From NCBI GenBank assembly GCA_051016205.1, contig CP136534.1, positions 3,534,001 to 3,598,000 on the forward strand: a stretch of DNA of 64,000 nucleotides, written 5' to 3'. Positions 7,986 to 16,813 of the stretch are shown in pieces; position 1 is the first letter of the stretch; each line of letters starts with the position of its first letter. Below the pieces are notes generated by a model, which saw nothing but the letters and a program-made list of their open reading frames with translations, searched no databases and was not told where the DNA came from. This stretch comes from Acuticoccus sp051016205. GTDB lineage: Bacteria; Pseudomonadota; Alphaproteobacteria; Rhizobiales; Amorphaceae. A program made the translations under genes and the position numbers.

Positions 7986-8975
7986 TCAGACAGTGGCGTG
8001 GCGGGGCGTGCCCACCTTGGGTGTGCGGCCGGACAGGACGGTCATGAACACATCCGTGTCCACGTTGCCGCCGCACAAGATGACGCCCACTTTGCGGCCC
8101 TTCATGGTCTCCCGCTCGTCCATCAAGGCGGCGAGGGGGGCAGCGCCTGCCCCTTCGGCAACGTTGTGGGTATGGCGAAAATAAAGGCGCATGGCCCCAG
8201 CGACCGCATCATCGCTGACGGTGATCACCCGTTCTGCACCCTTGCCATAAACGTCCAGCGCCTCGGCGACGGGGGTGCGCACCGCCATACCATCGGCAAA
8301 GGTGTGGGCCGATTCGGTTTCGATCAAACGCCCCGCCTCGAAGGATTGTTTGGCGCCGTCGGCGTTTTCCGACACCACGCCGACGATGTTGGTGGAAAGA
8401 CCCAAGGCGTCGCGCACATGGATGAGGCCGCAAATGCCAGATCCGCAGCCGATGGGCACATAAACCGTGTGAAGGTCGGGCGCGGCGCGAAACAACTCCA
8501 GCGCATAGGTGGCAACGCCTGACACGAGGGAAGGATGGAAGGGCGGCACGAAGACGAGCCCTTCAGCCTCGGCCACACGCAATGCTTCAAGGCGCGCCTC
8601 GTCAAAATCCTCGCCGAACTCGATGAGCTGCGCGCCGAAACCGGCCATGGCGGCATTCTTCTCCACAGAGTTGCCGTGGGGCACGAAGATTTTCGCCACG
8701 AGCCCTGCCCGTGTGGCGGCCATGGCCTGACCTTGACCGTGATTGCCGCGGGTTGCCGTTGCAATCCCCCTGGCGTCTGGCCGGTTTTTCACCAGCCAAT
8801 CCATAAAAGTGAGGCTGCCGCGGATCTTGAAGGCGCCGGTCGGAGTGTGATTCTCGTGCTTGACCCACACGTCCGCCCCTGACGCTTCGGCAAGGAGGGG
8901 CCAACGGAATTGTGGCGTTGGGGGCATGGAGCGGTAGACGACGTCCGCCGCCGCCTCGATCATCCCAAGGTTCAT
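7986..8975 (-). CDS. Threonine dehydratase-like PLP enzyme (fold type II)
   Basis: A 329-residue enzyme of the serine/threonine dehydratase family. The PLP-binding lysine is K50 (TPTGAFKIRGS), the phosphate-binding loop is GCGSGICG and the C-terminus has ILCGGNVD. There is no ACT regulatory domain, so it is the catabolic type. Expected reaction: elimination of water from a beta-hydroxy amino acid to an enamine and then a 2-keto acid plus ammonia. The ATG at 8975 is chosen because AAGGAG lies six bases upstream, formed by the end of the upstream ligase gene. Gene order ligase, dehydratase, Rid protein indicates a joint catabolic route. The true substrate could be a non-standard hydroxy amino acid. 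Confidence 0.88.
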   Translation of the reverse strand: MNLGMIEAAADVVYRSMPPTPQFRWPLLAEASGADVWVKHENHTPTGAFKIRGSLTFMDWLVKNRPDARGIATATRGNHGQGQAMAATRAGLVAKIFVPHGNSVEKNAAMAGFGAQLIEFGEDFDEARLEALRVAEAEGLVFVPPFHPSLVSGVATYALELFRAAPDLHTVYVPIGCGSGICGLIHVRDALGLSTNIVGVVSENADGAKQSFEAGRLIETESAHTFADGMAVRTPVAEALDVYGKGAERVITVSDDAVAGAMRLYFRHTHNVAEGAGAAPLAALMDERETMKGRKVGVILCGGNVDTDVFMTVLSGRTPKVGTPRHATV

Positions 8976-8985
8976 CAAAGTCTCC

Positions 8986-10545
8986 TTACGCAGCGCCAAG
9001 GGTGCCAAAGCGCTCTCTCAATTCGCGGGCGACCACTGTCCTGTCGTTCTTGCCCGCACCATTGAGGGGGATCTGGTCGACGATCATGATCTTGCGCGGA
9101 TGGGCGTAGGCGGGGCCGTTCGCGATGGAGAATGCTTTGAGCGCCTCTTCGTCAGAGGCGCCCTCCCCTTTCAGCATCACAAGGGCGACGGGCACCTCCC
9201 CTTTGACCGCATGGGGCACGGGGACGACGCAGGCATCCACCACGGCGGGGTGGCTCAACAAAAGGTCTTCCACCTCTTTGGGGTAGATGTTTTCGCCGCC
9301 TGAATTGAACATGTCGTCCGTGCGGCCGCGGAAATAGTAAAAGCCGTCGGCGTCGCGGTGGAAGAGATCGCCCGTGCGCAACCAGCCGTCGACGATGCGT
9401 TTGGCGTTCACGTCCGGCAGTTGGTGGTAGCCTGGGGTGACGCCGGGGTTTTTGACCCACAGTTCGCCCACATCGGCCTCGTTGCCTTCATCGTCCACAA
9501 GCTTCACCTCCCCTTCCGGCCAGGCGACCCCGCAACTGCCGTGGGGGACAGGGCGACCGTCGAGCGGTGGGCCCAGCATCACAGGGCCGCCTTCGGTCAG
9601 GCCGTAGCTCTCCCCCACCGTCACGCCGAACGCATCCTCGATGGCGTCCGCAAGCTCCTTCGCGACGGGAGCAGAGCCGATCACCAACGTCTGAAGGGCA
9701 GAAAAGTCTAGCGATTTGATGAGGTCCGTGTGGCGCAGCATCATGGAGAAGGCGGCAGGCACACCGCCGGAGCGTGTGCACTTATACTCCGACAAGGCCG
9801 TCAAGAACCGCACAGGCTCAAAACTCGGCAAGATCACCACCGACCCGCCCACATTGAGGAGCGGCTTGATGGCCCCTGCCATAGCGTTCTTGTGGTAAAG
9901 GGGCATGGCCGCAAGGGCGCGCGCATTGCGGGTGGGCGGCCAGTATCGGTTTAAGCACCGCGTCCACCAAAGCTGACCGTCATGGGTGAGGATGACCCCC
10001 TTGGGCCGCCCAGTGGAGCCTGACGTATAAGGCTGGAAGGCCACATGATCGTCCGCAATGATCGGCGGGTCGAAGCTGGCGGGCGCTGCGGCAAGCACGG
10101 CTTCATAGTCCTGCCAGCCTGCGGGCGCATCATCCATTGCCCACGTCACGCCGATCCCGGCCGCCTCCACCGCCTCCACAATGAAGGGGTTGGAGGACGG
10201 CTCGACGATGGCAGCAACGCAGTCTGAATCGGCAAGGATATAGGAGATGGTGTCCGCGCCGAGCTTTGTGTTGAGGGGCACTGGGACGAGGCCCGCCCGC
10301 ATCAAGCCGTACATGGCGTCCACGAACTCGAACCGATTGCCGACGCACATGGCAACCCGCGCGCCGACCTTGAGGCCGGCTTCCACGGCTGCTGCAGCCA
10401 CACGGTCCAACCGCTCTTCCAACGTGGCGTAGGTAACGGTGCGCTCCTGGTCGCCGAAAAGGTCGATCAAAGCCACATCGCCCGGGTGCTCCATGGCAGG
10501 TGCGTGGCTGAAGTAGCCCATGTTGTTGGAGCGAGGGTCGTTCAT
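8986..10545 (-). CDS. Acyl-CoA ligase (AMP-forming)
   Basis: A 519-residue ANL-superfamily enzyme that activates a carboxylic acid to its CoA thioester through an acyl-adenylate. Visible motifs are the P-loop YTSGSTGRPKG, the YGLTEGGP segment, the hinge LRTGDLFHRDADGFYYFRGR and the C-terminal catalytic lysine region (LNGAGKND). The ATG at 10545 is taken because the open frame further upstream runs into the divergent SDR promoter. The gene heads a minus-strand unit with the dehydratase and Rid genes. The acid substrate is unknown. Neighbouring thioesterase and oxidoreductase genes suggest small or medium acids. Confidence 0.88.
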   Translation of the reverse strand: MNDPRSNNMGYFSHAPAMEHPGDVALIDLFGDQERTVTYATLEERLDRVAAAAVEAGLKVGARVAMCVGNRFEFVDAMYGLMRAGLVPVPLNTKLGADTISYILADSDCVAAIVEPSSNPFIVEAVEAAGIGVTWAMDDAPAGWQDYEAVLAAAPASFDPPIIADDHVAFQPYTSGSTGRPKGVILTHDGQLWWTRCLNRYWPPTRNARALAAMPLYHKNAMAGAIKPLLNVGGSVVILPSFEPVRFLTALSEYKCTRSGGVPAAFSMMLRHTDLIKSLDFSALQTLVIGSAPVAKELADAIEDAFGVTVGESYGLTEGGPVMLGPPLDGRPVPHGSCGVAWPEGEVKLVDDEGNEADVGELWVKNPGVTPGYHQLPDVNAKRIVDGWLRTGDLFHRDADGFYYFRGRTDDMFNSGGENIYPKEVEDLLLSHPAVVDACVVPVPHAVKGEVPVALVMLKGEGASDEEALKAFSIANGPAYAHPRKIMIVDQIPLNGAGKNDRTVVARELRERFGTLGAA

Positions 10546-10642
10546 CGTGACCGTGGCCTTTGGTGATGTGCGGCGGGAGGGTCCTAGGTTGACGGCACAT
10601 CGCCATCCCAGCAACCCTCCGGGCCGCTTAAGGAGGGCACCG

Positions 10643-11386
10643 ATGACGAAGATACAGACCGCTCTGGTGACGGGCGCATCCCGGGGTATTGGTGCAGCCA
10701 CCGTGCGGCGGCTCAGACGGGACGGTCATACCGTTCTTGCCATGGCCCGGTCAGCGGACGCCCTCTCACAACTGGCCGACGAGACGGGCTGCGAGGCCAT
10801 TGCCTGCGACCTCACCGACGATTGCGCCGTTGCCGATGCCCTCGCAGGTCGCCGTCTTGACATTTTGGTGAATAACGCGGGCCTCATCACCTCCGCAAAG
10901 CCCTTTGCCGAGCAGACGGTGGAGGACATTGACCGCCAGCTCATGCTCAACCTGCGCGCGACGCTGGTGCTGACCCAGATGATCCTGCCGCAGATGATTG
11001 AGCGCGGCAGCGGTCACCTCGTCATGGTCACCTCGCTCATCGCCCGCCACCCCTTCCCCAACGTGACGCTCTATGCGGCCACCAAAGGGGGCATGCACGC
11101 CTTTGCACAAACGCTGCGCATGGAGCTTGCCGGCACCGGGGTGCGCCTCAGCGAGGTGGCGCCAGGCCGGGTGGAGACGGACATCTATTTGGAGTCCCAA
11201 GGCGGCGACCGGGACAAGCTTTCGGGCCTTTTCACCGACTATGAAGCCCTGCAGGCGGACGATGTGGCCGCCGCCATTCAGGCCGCACTCAACCTTCCTG
11301 CAAGGGCAAGCGCGGCCTTCATCGAACTCTCGCCGACCGACCAAGCTGTGGGCGGTGCGGTCTTCGCCAAGCGCCGGGCGGGCTAG
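10643..11386 (+). CDS. SDR-family NAD(P)-dependent oxidoreductase
   Basis: A 247-residue classical short-chain dehydrogenase. The cofactor motif TGASRGIG is near residue 10, NNAG is present, and the catalytic YxxxK is intact (LYAATKGG), followed by VAPGRVETDI. The start at 10643 is supported by AAGGAGG eight bases upstream; the frame extends further but overlaps the divergent ligase promoter. It is the first gene of the plus-strand half of the catabolic island, with the VOC and TRAP genes downstream. It probably interconverts a hydroxyl and a keto group on a pathway intermediate. Confidence 0.9.
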   Translation: MTKIQTALVTGASRGIGAATVRRLRRDGHTVLAMARSADALSQLADETGCEAIACDLTDDCAVADALAGRRLDILVNNAGLITSAKPFAEQTVEDIDRQLMLNLRATLVLTQMILPQMIERGSGHLVMVTSLIARHPFPNVTLYAATKGGMHAFAQTLRMELAGTGVRLSEVAPGRVETDIYLESQGGDRDKLSGLFTDYEALQADDVAAAIQAALNLPARASAAFIELSPTDQAVGGAVFAKRRAG

Positions 11387-11456
11387 ACGCGACGGGCGAA
11401 AGGGTCTGGACTTCCAGGCCATTGCATGGTCGGCTTAGGAGCCACGGAGAACAATC

Positions 11457-12278
11457 TTGCCCCACATCACCGGACTGGACCACGCCATCGTTGCCGTCAA
11501 CGATCTTGCCGCCGGTGAAGCGGCCGTTGGACGGCTCGGCTTCCGCCCCACGCCGCGGGGGGTCCACTCGCCCCATATGGGAACCGCCAATTCGACCATC
11601 GTCTTCCACGGCAACACCTATTTCGAAGTGCTGGGTGTCGTGGCTGACACCGAGCACAATCAAGCGATCCGCGACGGCCTTGCCGCGGGCCACCACCTGT
11701 TCGGCGTCGCGCTGAAGACCGAGAGCGCCGATGAGGCCGCAGCCGCCTTTGCCAAAGAGGGGATCGGCGCAGGCCCCGCAAACGCCTTCGCCCGCCCGGT
11801 CGAAATGCCAGGCGGCGAGCGCGAGGCCGCCTTCCGCACTGCAAACATTGCCCCGAGTGCCACCCCTGGCGCCTACACCTTCGTCTGCCAGCATCTGACG
11901 CCGGATGTGGTGTGGCGGACGGACTATCTGGACCAGCCCAACGCCGTTGTCGGTGTGAAGGAGGTGGTGGGGGTTGCGGACGATCTGGACGCCGTTGCCC
12001 GCGCCTGGGAGGCCATTGCCCCTGGCCAGGCAACCATCGCCGGCGACACCGCAAAGATCGACTTCGGCAACGCCACAGTGGGCTTTTTGACGCCGGCGGC
12101 ATTTCACAACCGGTTTGGCACGCAATGTGCCGCCCCCACAGCCATGGGCGCCCTCGTCTTTGCCTCAAGCGACCTTGACGCGACCCGACGCGCGTTGGCC
12201 GAGGCTGGGATCGAAGGTTCGTTGATTGCCGGCCCTGAGGCCGCAGCCGGCATCACCATGGCGTTCGTCGCGGCCTGA
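11457..12278 (+). CDS. VOC-superfamily protein (glyoxalase-like domain)
   Basis: A 273-residue protein starting at TTG (GGAGA nine bases upstream). The N-terminal half (ITGLDHAIVAVNDL, RLGFRPTPRG, YFEVLGVV) matches the glyoxalase-like type found in large VOC proteins, and the second half repeats the fold (VVGVADDLDAVARAWEAI). Members include isomerases, epimerases, dioxygenases and glyoxalases, so the reaction cannot be named. Metal ligands would be the N-terminal His of LDHAIVAV and the Glu of YFEVLG. It lies between the SDR and the TRAP genes. A dyad GGTCCTT/AAGGACC directly follows its stop (12279-12293). Confidence 0.82.
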   Translation: MPHITGLDHAIVAVNDLAAGEAAVGRLGFRPTPRGVHSPHMGTANSTIVFHGNTYFEVLGVVADTEHNQAIRDGLAAGHHLFGVALKTESADEAAAAFAKEGIGAGPANAFARPVEMPGGEREAAFRTANIAPSATPGAYTFVCQHLTPDVVWRTDYLDQPNAVVGVKEVVGVADDLDAVARAWEAIAPGQATIAGDTAKIDFGNATVGFLTPAAFHNRFGTQCAAPTAMGALVFASSDLDATRRALAEAGIEGSLIAGPEAAAGITMAFVAA

Positions 12279-12315
12279 GGTCCTTCAAGGACCGCCAAAA
12301 AGAACGGGAGAGAGC

Positions 12316-13386
12316 ATGATCAAGCACGCCCTAGCAGGCGCCCTCATCCTTGCCGGAACCAGCGCTGTCAGTGCGCAAGAGTACCAGTTCCGCATGGCCA
12401 CCATCGATGTGGAGACGGGCACCTACTTCACCAACATCGCCCAGCCCTTCGCCGACCTCGTCAACCAGCTGACGGGCGGCAAGGTGGAAATCCAGGTGCT
12501 TCCCGCCGGCACCGTGGGCAACATCTTCAAGCTTCACGAGGCGCTGGAAGACGGCCTTGTGGACATGGTGAACTGGCCCACCTCGTTCCTCGGCACAGCC
12601 GACCCGGTGAACGCCATGGTGCTGGGCTTCCCCACAGGCCTTGGCACCGATTCCCTCCACGCCTGGATCTATAAAGGCGGCGGACAGGAGCTTTTGACCG
12701 AGCATCGCCGCGACACCATGGGCATGCACTCGGTGGTGCTGGGTTCGGGCCCGTCGGAATGGTTCGCCCATTCCCACAAGCCCATCGCCTCCACGGACGA
12801 TCTGGCAGGCGCCAAGTACCGCACCCTCGGCAACTGGGCCGCTGTTGTGCGTGACAAGTTCGACGCAGCGCCCACCACGGTGCCTGGCTCTGAAGTCTAC
12901 TCCATGCTGGAAAAGCAGGGCGTGGACATGGCCGAATACTCCATGCCCGCGGAGAACTTCAGCCGTGGCTATCACGAGATCACCAAGTACGTGATCTATC
13001 CCGGCATCCACGCCCCGGCCTGGGCCTTCGAATTGATGATGACGGCCGAAACCTGGGACGAACTCCCCGACGACGTGAAGCTTGCCATTGAGGTGGCCGC
13101 GCGCGTGGTGACCCACGATTCCATGCTCGCCATCATCAATGCCGACCTTGATGCTGTTGCGAAAATCACCGAGCGCGCGGAAGCGGGCGACAACGAGCTG
13201 ATCCGCCTTTCGCCCGAGTTCATCGAGGCCTCCCGCGCCGCTGCCCGGGACTGGGCCATGAACGCGGCCGCCGAAGCCAAGGCCGACGGCAACGAGTGGC
13301 CCGAGAAGGTGGCCAAGTCCATCTTCGACTTCCAGGACCGCTGGATGGCCAACTCCAAGTACCTGGTCGTGGACCACAACGACTGA
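12316..13386 (+). CDS. dctP: TRAP transporter substrate-binding protein (DctP type)
   Basis: A 356-residue periplasmic binding protein with a signal peptide of about 20 residues (ALILAGTSAVSA). It shows TRAP P-subunit features: capture of the substrate carboxylate through a conserved Arg in the AGAKYRTLGNW segment, and LPAGTVGNIFKLHEALEDGLVDM. The ATG at 12316 has GGGAGAGA upstream. Genes for both membrane subunits follow, so the import system is complete. TRAP systems use a sodium gradient to import carboxylate-bearing solutes. The ligand is unknown but presumably feeds the surrounding enzymes. A strong stem-loop separates it from dctQ. Confidence 0.93.
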   Translation: MIKHALAGALILAGTSAVSAQEYQFRMATIDVETGTYFTNIAQPFADLVNQLTGGKVEIQVLPAGTVGNIFKLHEALEDGLVDMVNWPTSFLGTADPVNAMVLGFPTGLGTDSLHAWIYKGGGQELLTEHRRDTMGMHSVVLGSGPSEWFAHSHKPIASTDDLAGAKYRTLGNWAAVVRDKFDAAPTTVPGSEVYSMLEKQGVDMAEYSMPAENFSRGYHEITKYVIYPGIHAPAWAFELMMTAETWDELPDDVKLAIEVAARVVTHDSMLAIINADLDAVAKITERAEAGDNELIRLSPEFIEASRAAARDWAMNAAAEAKADGNEWPEKVAKSIFDFQDRWMANSKYLVVDHND

Positions 13387-13390
13387 CACA

Positions 13391-13419
13391 AAAGGGCGGC
13401 GTCCTGTGCGCCGCCCTTT
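13391..13419 (+). terminator. Stem-loop between dctP and dctQ (attenuator-like)
   Basis: AAAGGGCGGCG at 13391-13401 and its exact complement at 13409-13419 form an 11-bp stem with a 7-base loop, starting four bases after the dctP stop and followed by CTTC. Only a short T-run follows, so it is likely a partial terminator or an mRNA-end stabiliser. Such an element would make more binding protein than membrane subunits. It buries the first possible dctQ start (GTG 13406). Confidence 0.7.
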
Positions 13420-13438
13420 CTTCAACGTCGAGGCCGCC

Positions 13439-14032
13439 TTGAAGTCCTTCCTCCTCCATCGCCTGTTGCCGCAGCTGGACCGCATCGGCGGCGTCCTTGC
13501 GGCCATAGCCATGGTGATGATCGTCGTCCTCATCGGCGTGATGATCTTCGAGGTGGTGGCGAGGCGCTTCTTCAACGCCCCCACCATTTGGGCCAACGAC
13601 ATCACCTACATGACCAACGGCAGCCTGTTTCTTCTGGGCGCCGCCTATACGCTGCGCCGGGACGCCCATGTGCGGATCGACTTCTTGTCTTCGCGGTTTC
13701 CTGAGCGCATCCAGCACCTGATCAATCTTCTGTTCTACCTCTGCCTGTTCCTGCCACTCCTCTACCTCACGTCCGAATCCAGCATCCAAAAGGCCGTGCG
13801 CGCCTATGAGCGCGGCACCCTTGAGAACATGAGCACGTGGGAGCCGGTGGTCTGGCCCTTCCTCACCGGGATCGCCCTTGGGGTGGCCGGCCTCACCCTC
13901 CAGGTGATCATTGAATCCATCCGCCACGTGTTCGGCATCTTCGATCCGAGGTCGGTGGACCCGCCAGGGCACGCGCGCACCAATTCGCTCGCCTCAACCC
14001 GCGACAACGCCCCCGGCGTGGCCCCGCAATGA
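13439..14032 (+). CDS. dctQ: TRAP transporter small permease (DctQ type)
   Basis: A four-helix inner-membrane protein of about 197 residues, the Q subunit of the TRAP system. Hallmarks are FEVVARRFFNAPTIWANDITYMTNGSLFLLGAAYTLRRDAHVRID (split over helices 1 and 2) and two further hydrophobic helices. A GTG at 13406 would add 11 residues but lies in the loop of a strong hairpin, so I prefer the in-frame TTG at 13439; this choice is uncertain. The stop overlaps the dctM start by four bases, as usual for translationally coupled Q and M subunits. Confidence 0.88.
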   Translation: MKSFLLHRLLPQLDRIGGVLAAIAMVMIVVLIGVMIFEVVARRFFNAPTIWANDITYMTNGSLFLLGAAYTLRRDAHVRIDFLSSRFPERIQHLINLLFYLCLFLPLLYLTSESSIQKAVRAYERGTLENMSTWEPVVWPFLTGIALGVAGLTLQVIIESIRHVFGIFDPRSVDPPGHARTNSLASTRDNAPGVAPQ

Positions 14033-15345
14033 CCAATGAGCTTCTCGCCGGGATGATGTTCCCGGTCCTGTTCACGTTCGTCTTCCTGGGCATCCCCATT
14101 TCCTTCTCGCTCCTGGCAACGGCGGCCCTCTTCGGCCTGCCCTTGTTTGGCGATCGGGTGGCGCTTCAGCTCTACGGCGGAATCACGCAGACAGCGTCCA
14201 ACTTCGTCCTGTCCGCCGTGCCGCCTTTCGTCTTCATGGGCTTCATGCTGGAGCGTTCGGGCATTGCCGAGCGCCTCTTCAAAGCCATGCAAATGTGGCT
14301 CGGGCGATTACCAGGCGGACTGGGGCTCGCCACCATGTCCATGGCAGCCTTGATTGCCGCCACCACAGGGATTGTGGGCGCGGTCGAGGTGTTGATCGGC
14401 GTGATGGCGATCCCCGCCATGCTCGCCTATCGCTACAACAAGAGCCTCATCTCAGGCGTCATCTGCTCTGGCGGGTCGCTGGGCACCATGATTCCGCCGT
14501 CGTTGGTGGTGGTGATCTACGCCTCGGTGGCGAACCTTTCCATCGGTCAGCTCTTCTCGGCGGTCCTGTTGCCAGGCGCCATCATGGTGTTCGGCTTCTT
14601 CCTGGTGATCCTCGTTGCCTGCGCCTTGAAGCCCGAGCTTGGCCCCGCAGTGAAGGCGGACGACCTGCCCCCCATTGGCGAGCGCATCACCTACACGCTG
14701 ACGGCATTGGTGCCTGTGGTCTTCCTCATCGTGTGCGTTCTGGGCGCCATCATGTTCGGCATCGCCTCCCCCACCGAGGCGGCAGCCGTCGGCGCGTTGG
14801 GCACTGTTGTGCTGACCATTTTGTACGGCCGCTTCTCGCTCAAGACGCTGTTTGAGACCTTGCGCGAGACGCTTCTGGTCAACTGCATGATCCTCCTCAT
14901 TGTCGTTGGGGGGTCCATCTTCGCAGGAATTTTTAGGATCCACGGCGGCAACAACCTCGTGCAGGGGATCATCGATGCGCTGGGGCTTGGGGACACAGGC
15001 ATCATCTTGTTGATGCTTGGCGTCACATTCCTGGCAGGCTTCATCCTGGACTGGGTGTCGGTGGTGCTCATCATGCTGCCCATCTTTGTGCCCATCCTCA
15101 CCGCGACGGGGGTGGACCCCATCTGGTTTGCCGTCCTGATGATTGTGGTGATCCAGACCTCCTACCTCACACCGCCCATGGCGCCGTCCATCTTTTATCT
15201 GAGATCCATCGCGCCCCCAGAGATCACGTATATGGACATGTATCGCGGTGTTCTACCTTTCGTTGCAATCCAGGTGCTGACCCTCATTGCCGTGTTCCTA
15301 GTCCCAAGCCTTGCCACCTGGCTCCCCTCCCTTCTGGTGAACTGA
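14029..15345 (+). CDS. dctM: TRAP transporter large permease (DctM type)
   Basis: A 438-residue integral membrane protein with about 12 hydrophobic helices, the transport-competent M subunit. It carries the family segments PPFVFMGFMLERSG, ATTGIVGAVEVLIGVMAIPAML, CSGGSLGTMIPPS and FILDWVSVVLIMLPIFVPI. It overlaps dctQ by four bases (ATGA), and its stop overlaps the following thioesterase start by one base (TGATG), so that enzyme is made with the importer. Sodium-coupled solute uptake with DctP and DctQ is the expected role. Confidence 0.95.
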   Translation: MTNELLAGMMFPVLFTFVFLGIPISFSLLATAALFGLPLFGDRVALQLYGGITQTASNFVLSAVPPFVFMGFMLERSGIAERLFKAMQMWLGRLPGGLGLATMSMAALIAATTGIVGAVEVLIGVMAIPAMLAYRYNKSLISGVICSGGSLGTMIPPSLVVVIYASVANLSIGQLFSAVLLPGAIMVFGFFLVILVACALKPELGPAVKADDLPPIGERITYTLTALVPVVFLIVCVLGAIMFGIASPTEAAAVGALGTVVLTILYGRFSLKTLFETLRETLLVNCMILLIVVGGSIFAGIFRIHGGNNLVQGIIDALGLGDTGIILLMLGVTFLAGFILDWVSVVLIMLPIFVPILTATGVDPIWFAVLMIVVIQTSYLTPPMAPSIFYLRSIAPPEITYMDMYRGVLPFVAIQVLTLIAVFLVPSLATWLPSLLVN

Positions 15346-15779
15346 TGAGCGAACCTGCCGACAACGACGCCCTTGCCGAGATGGTGAGGGGCTACCTTGC
15401 GTCCTCCCCGTTCATCCAATTCATGAACCTCTCTTTGGTGTCCCTCGATGCTGAGCGCGGCGAGATCATCATGGTCATGCCCATGCGGCCTGAGTTCGAG
15501 CGTGGCGGCCCCATGACCGGCCAGTTCCATGGCGGGCCGGTCGCCGCCCTCATCGACACGGTGGGGGATTTTGCGGTGGCCATTGCCGTTGGCGGTGCCG
15601 TCCCCACCATCAACTTTCGCGTTGACTATCTGCGTCCCTCCACCGGCACCAAGCTCACCGCAACGGCGCGGGCACGGCGAGTGGGCCGCACCGTCGGCGT
15701 GGTGGACATCGACGTGGTGGATGACAACGGCAAGCTCACCGCCGTCGGCCGCGGTTGCTATGGTGCCCAAGTAGGCTGA
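15345..15779 (+). CDS. PaaI-type hotdog thioesterase
   Basis: A 144-residue hotdog-fold protein of the PaaI/YbgC-like acyl-CoA thioesterase group. The segment GQFHGGPVAALIDTVGDFA contains the HGG motif and the catalytic acidic residue of the helix; NFRVDYLRP and GRTVGVVDIDVVDDNGKLTA complete the fold. It should hydrolyse a CoA thioester. Its start overlaps the dctM stop by one base, tying it to the TRAP operon, and the zinc-type dehydrogenase follows after 12 bases. The thioester produced by the divergent CoA ligase is an obvious candidate substrate, but this is inference. Confidence 0.88.
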   Translation: MSEPADNDALAEMVRGYLASSPFIQFMNLSLVSLDAERGEIIMVMPMRPEFERGGPMTGQFHGGPVAALIDTVGDFAVAIAVGGAVPTINFRVDYLRPSTGTKLTATARARRVGRTVGVVDIDVVDDNGKLTAVGRGCYGAQVG

Positions 15780-15791
15780 TCGGAGGAAACA

Positions 15792-16796
15792 ATGCGCGCC
15801 CAGGTGATCCACGAGCACGGCCCCATCGAGGCCATCACCTTCCACGACGACTTCGCCGACCCGACCCCAGGCGAGGGCGAGGTGGTGCTGACGGTGGGCG
15901 CCTGCACGCTCAACTACCACGACCTTTTCACGCTGAAAGGGATGCCTGGCATCAAGGTGCCGATGCCCATCATCATGGGGATCGATGTGGCAGGCACGGT
16001 GGATGCCGTCGGCCCAGGCGTCACCGATTGGTCGGTGGGCGACCGCGTTGTGGTGGACCCCATCGAGCGCAAGGCGGGCAAGCTTCTGGGCGAGATGGTG
16101 AATGGCGGCCTTGCAGAGCGTGTCGTCGTGACCGCCGACCAGCTCCTGTCGATCCCCAACACCATGACATTTACGGCAGCGGCCGCCCTCCCCTGTGCCT
16201 ACGGCACCGCGTACAGGATGATGATGACCCGCGGTCACGTTCATCCGGGCGACAAGGTGCTGGTCCTTGGCGCATCGGGCGGCGTTGGCACCTGCTGCGT
16301 GCAGCTTGCGAAAATGGCAGGCGCCCATGTGATTGCCGCCGCATCCTCCCAGGAAAAGCTGGACCGTTTGGCCGCGCTTGGCGCCGACGAAGGCATCAAC
16401 TACGCCGAGGGTGACTTTATGCGTGAGGTCCATGCCCGCTTCGGCAAGCCGCGCATTTCAGGCGGCGGCGGTGTGGATGTGATCGTCAACTTCACGGGTG
16501 GCGACACGTGGATCCCGTCCCTACGCTCGCTGACGAAAGGCGGGCGCCTTCTCACCTGCGGCGCGACGGCGGGCTATGATGTGCGCAGCGACATGCGCTT
16601 TATCTGGACGTTCGAGCACAACATCTTGGGCTCCAACGGCTGGTCGAAGGAGGATGTGGCAGAGCTCATCAAGCTCACCGACCGGGGCGATTTGAACCCC
16701 ATCGTCTCCTCCACCTACCCCCTCGAAGACACCCAGGGCGCCTTCCGCGCCATGGAGGAGCGGCGGGTGTTCGGCAAGGTGGCCGTCATCCCGTGA
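15792..16796 (+). CDS. Zinc-binding-type / quinone oxidoreductase (MDR family)
   Basis: A 334-residue medium-chain dehydrogenase/reductase. It has the GroES-like N-terminal half (LNYHDLFTLKGMPG, MGIDVAGTVDAVG), the Rossmann motif VLGASGGVGTCCVQLAKMAGAHVIA, and the C-terminal IVSSTYPLEDTQGAFRAMEE. The catalytic and structural zinc cysteines are absent, so it is likely a zinc-free NADPH-dependent quinone or enoyl reductase rather than an alcohol dehydrogenase. GGAGG lies seven bases before the ATG. It is the last gene of the TRAP unit and converges on a minus-strand SDR. Confidence 0.9.
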   Translation: MRAQVIHEHGPIEAITFHDDFADPTPGEGEVVLTVGACTLNYHDLFTLKGMPGIKVPMPIIMGIDVAGTVDAVGPGVTDWSVGDRVVVDPIERKAGKLLGEMVNGGLAERVVVTADQLLSIPNTMTFTAAAALPCAYGTAYRMMMTRGHVHPGDKVLVLGASGGVGTCCVQLAKMAGAHVIAAASSQEKLDRLAALGADEGINYAEGDFMREVHARFGKPRISGGGGVDVIVNFTGGDTWIPSLRSLTKGGRLLTCGATAGYDVRSDMRFIWTFEHNILGSNGWSKEDVAELIKLTDRGDLNPIVSSTYPLEDTQGAFRAMEERRVFGKVAVIP

Positions 16797-16813
16797 GCTT
16801 GGGCGACAGCGGC

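Noticed and set aside
12279..12293. Dyad GGTCCTT/AAGGACC between the VOC gene and dctP
   Set aside because: A stem of 6-7 bp with almost no loop and no T-run; too weak to call a terminator or operator.
12331..13605. 424-codon minus-strand frame opposite dctP
   Set aside because: It is the antisense of an unmistakable TRAP binding protein and has His/Gly-rich shadow composition.
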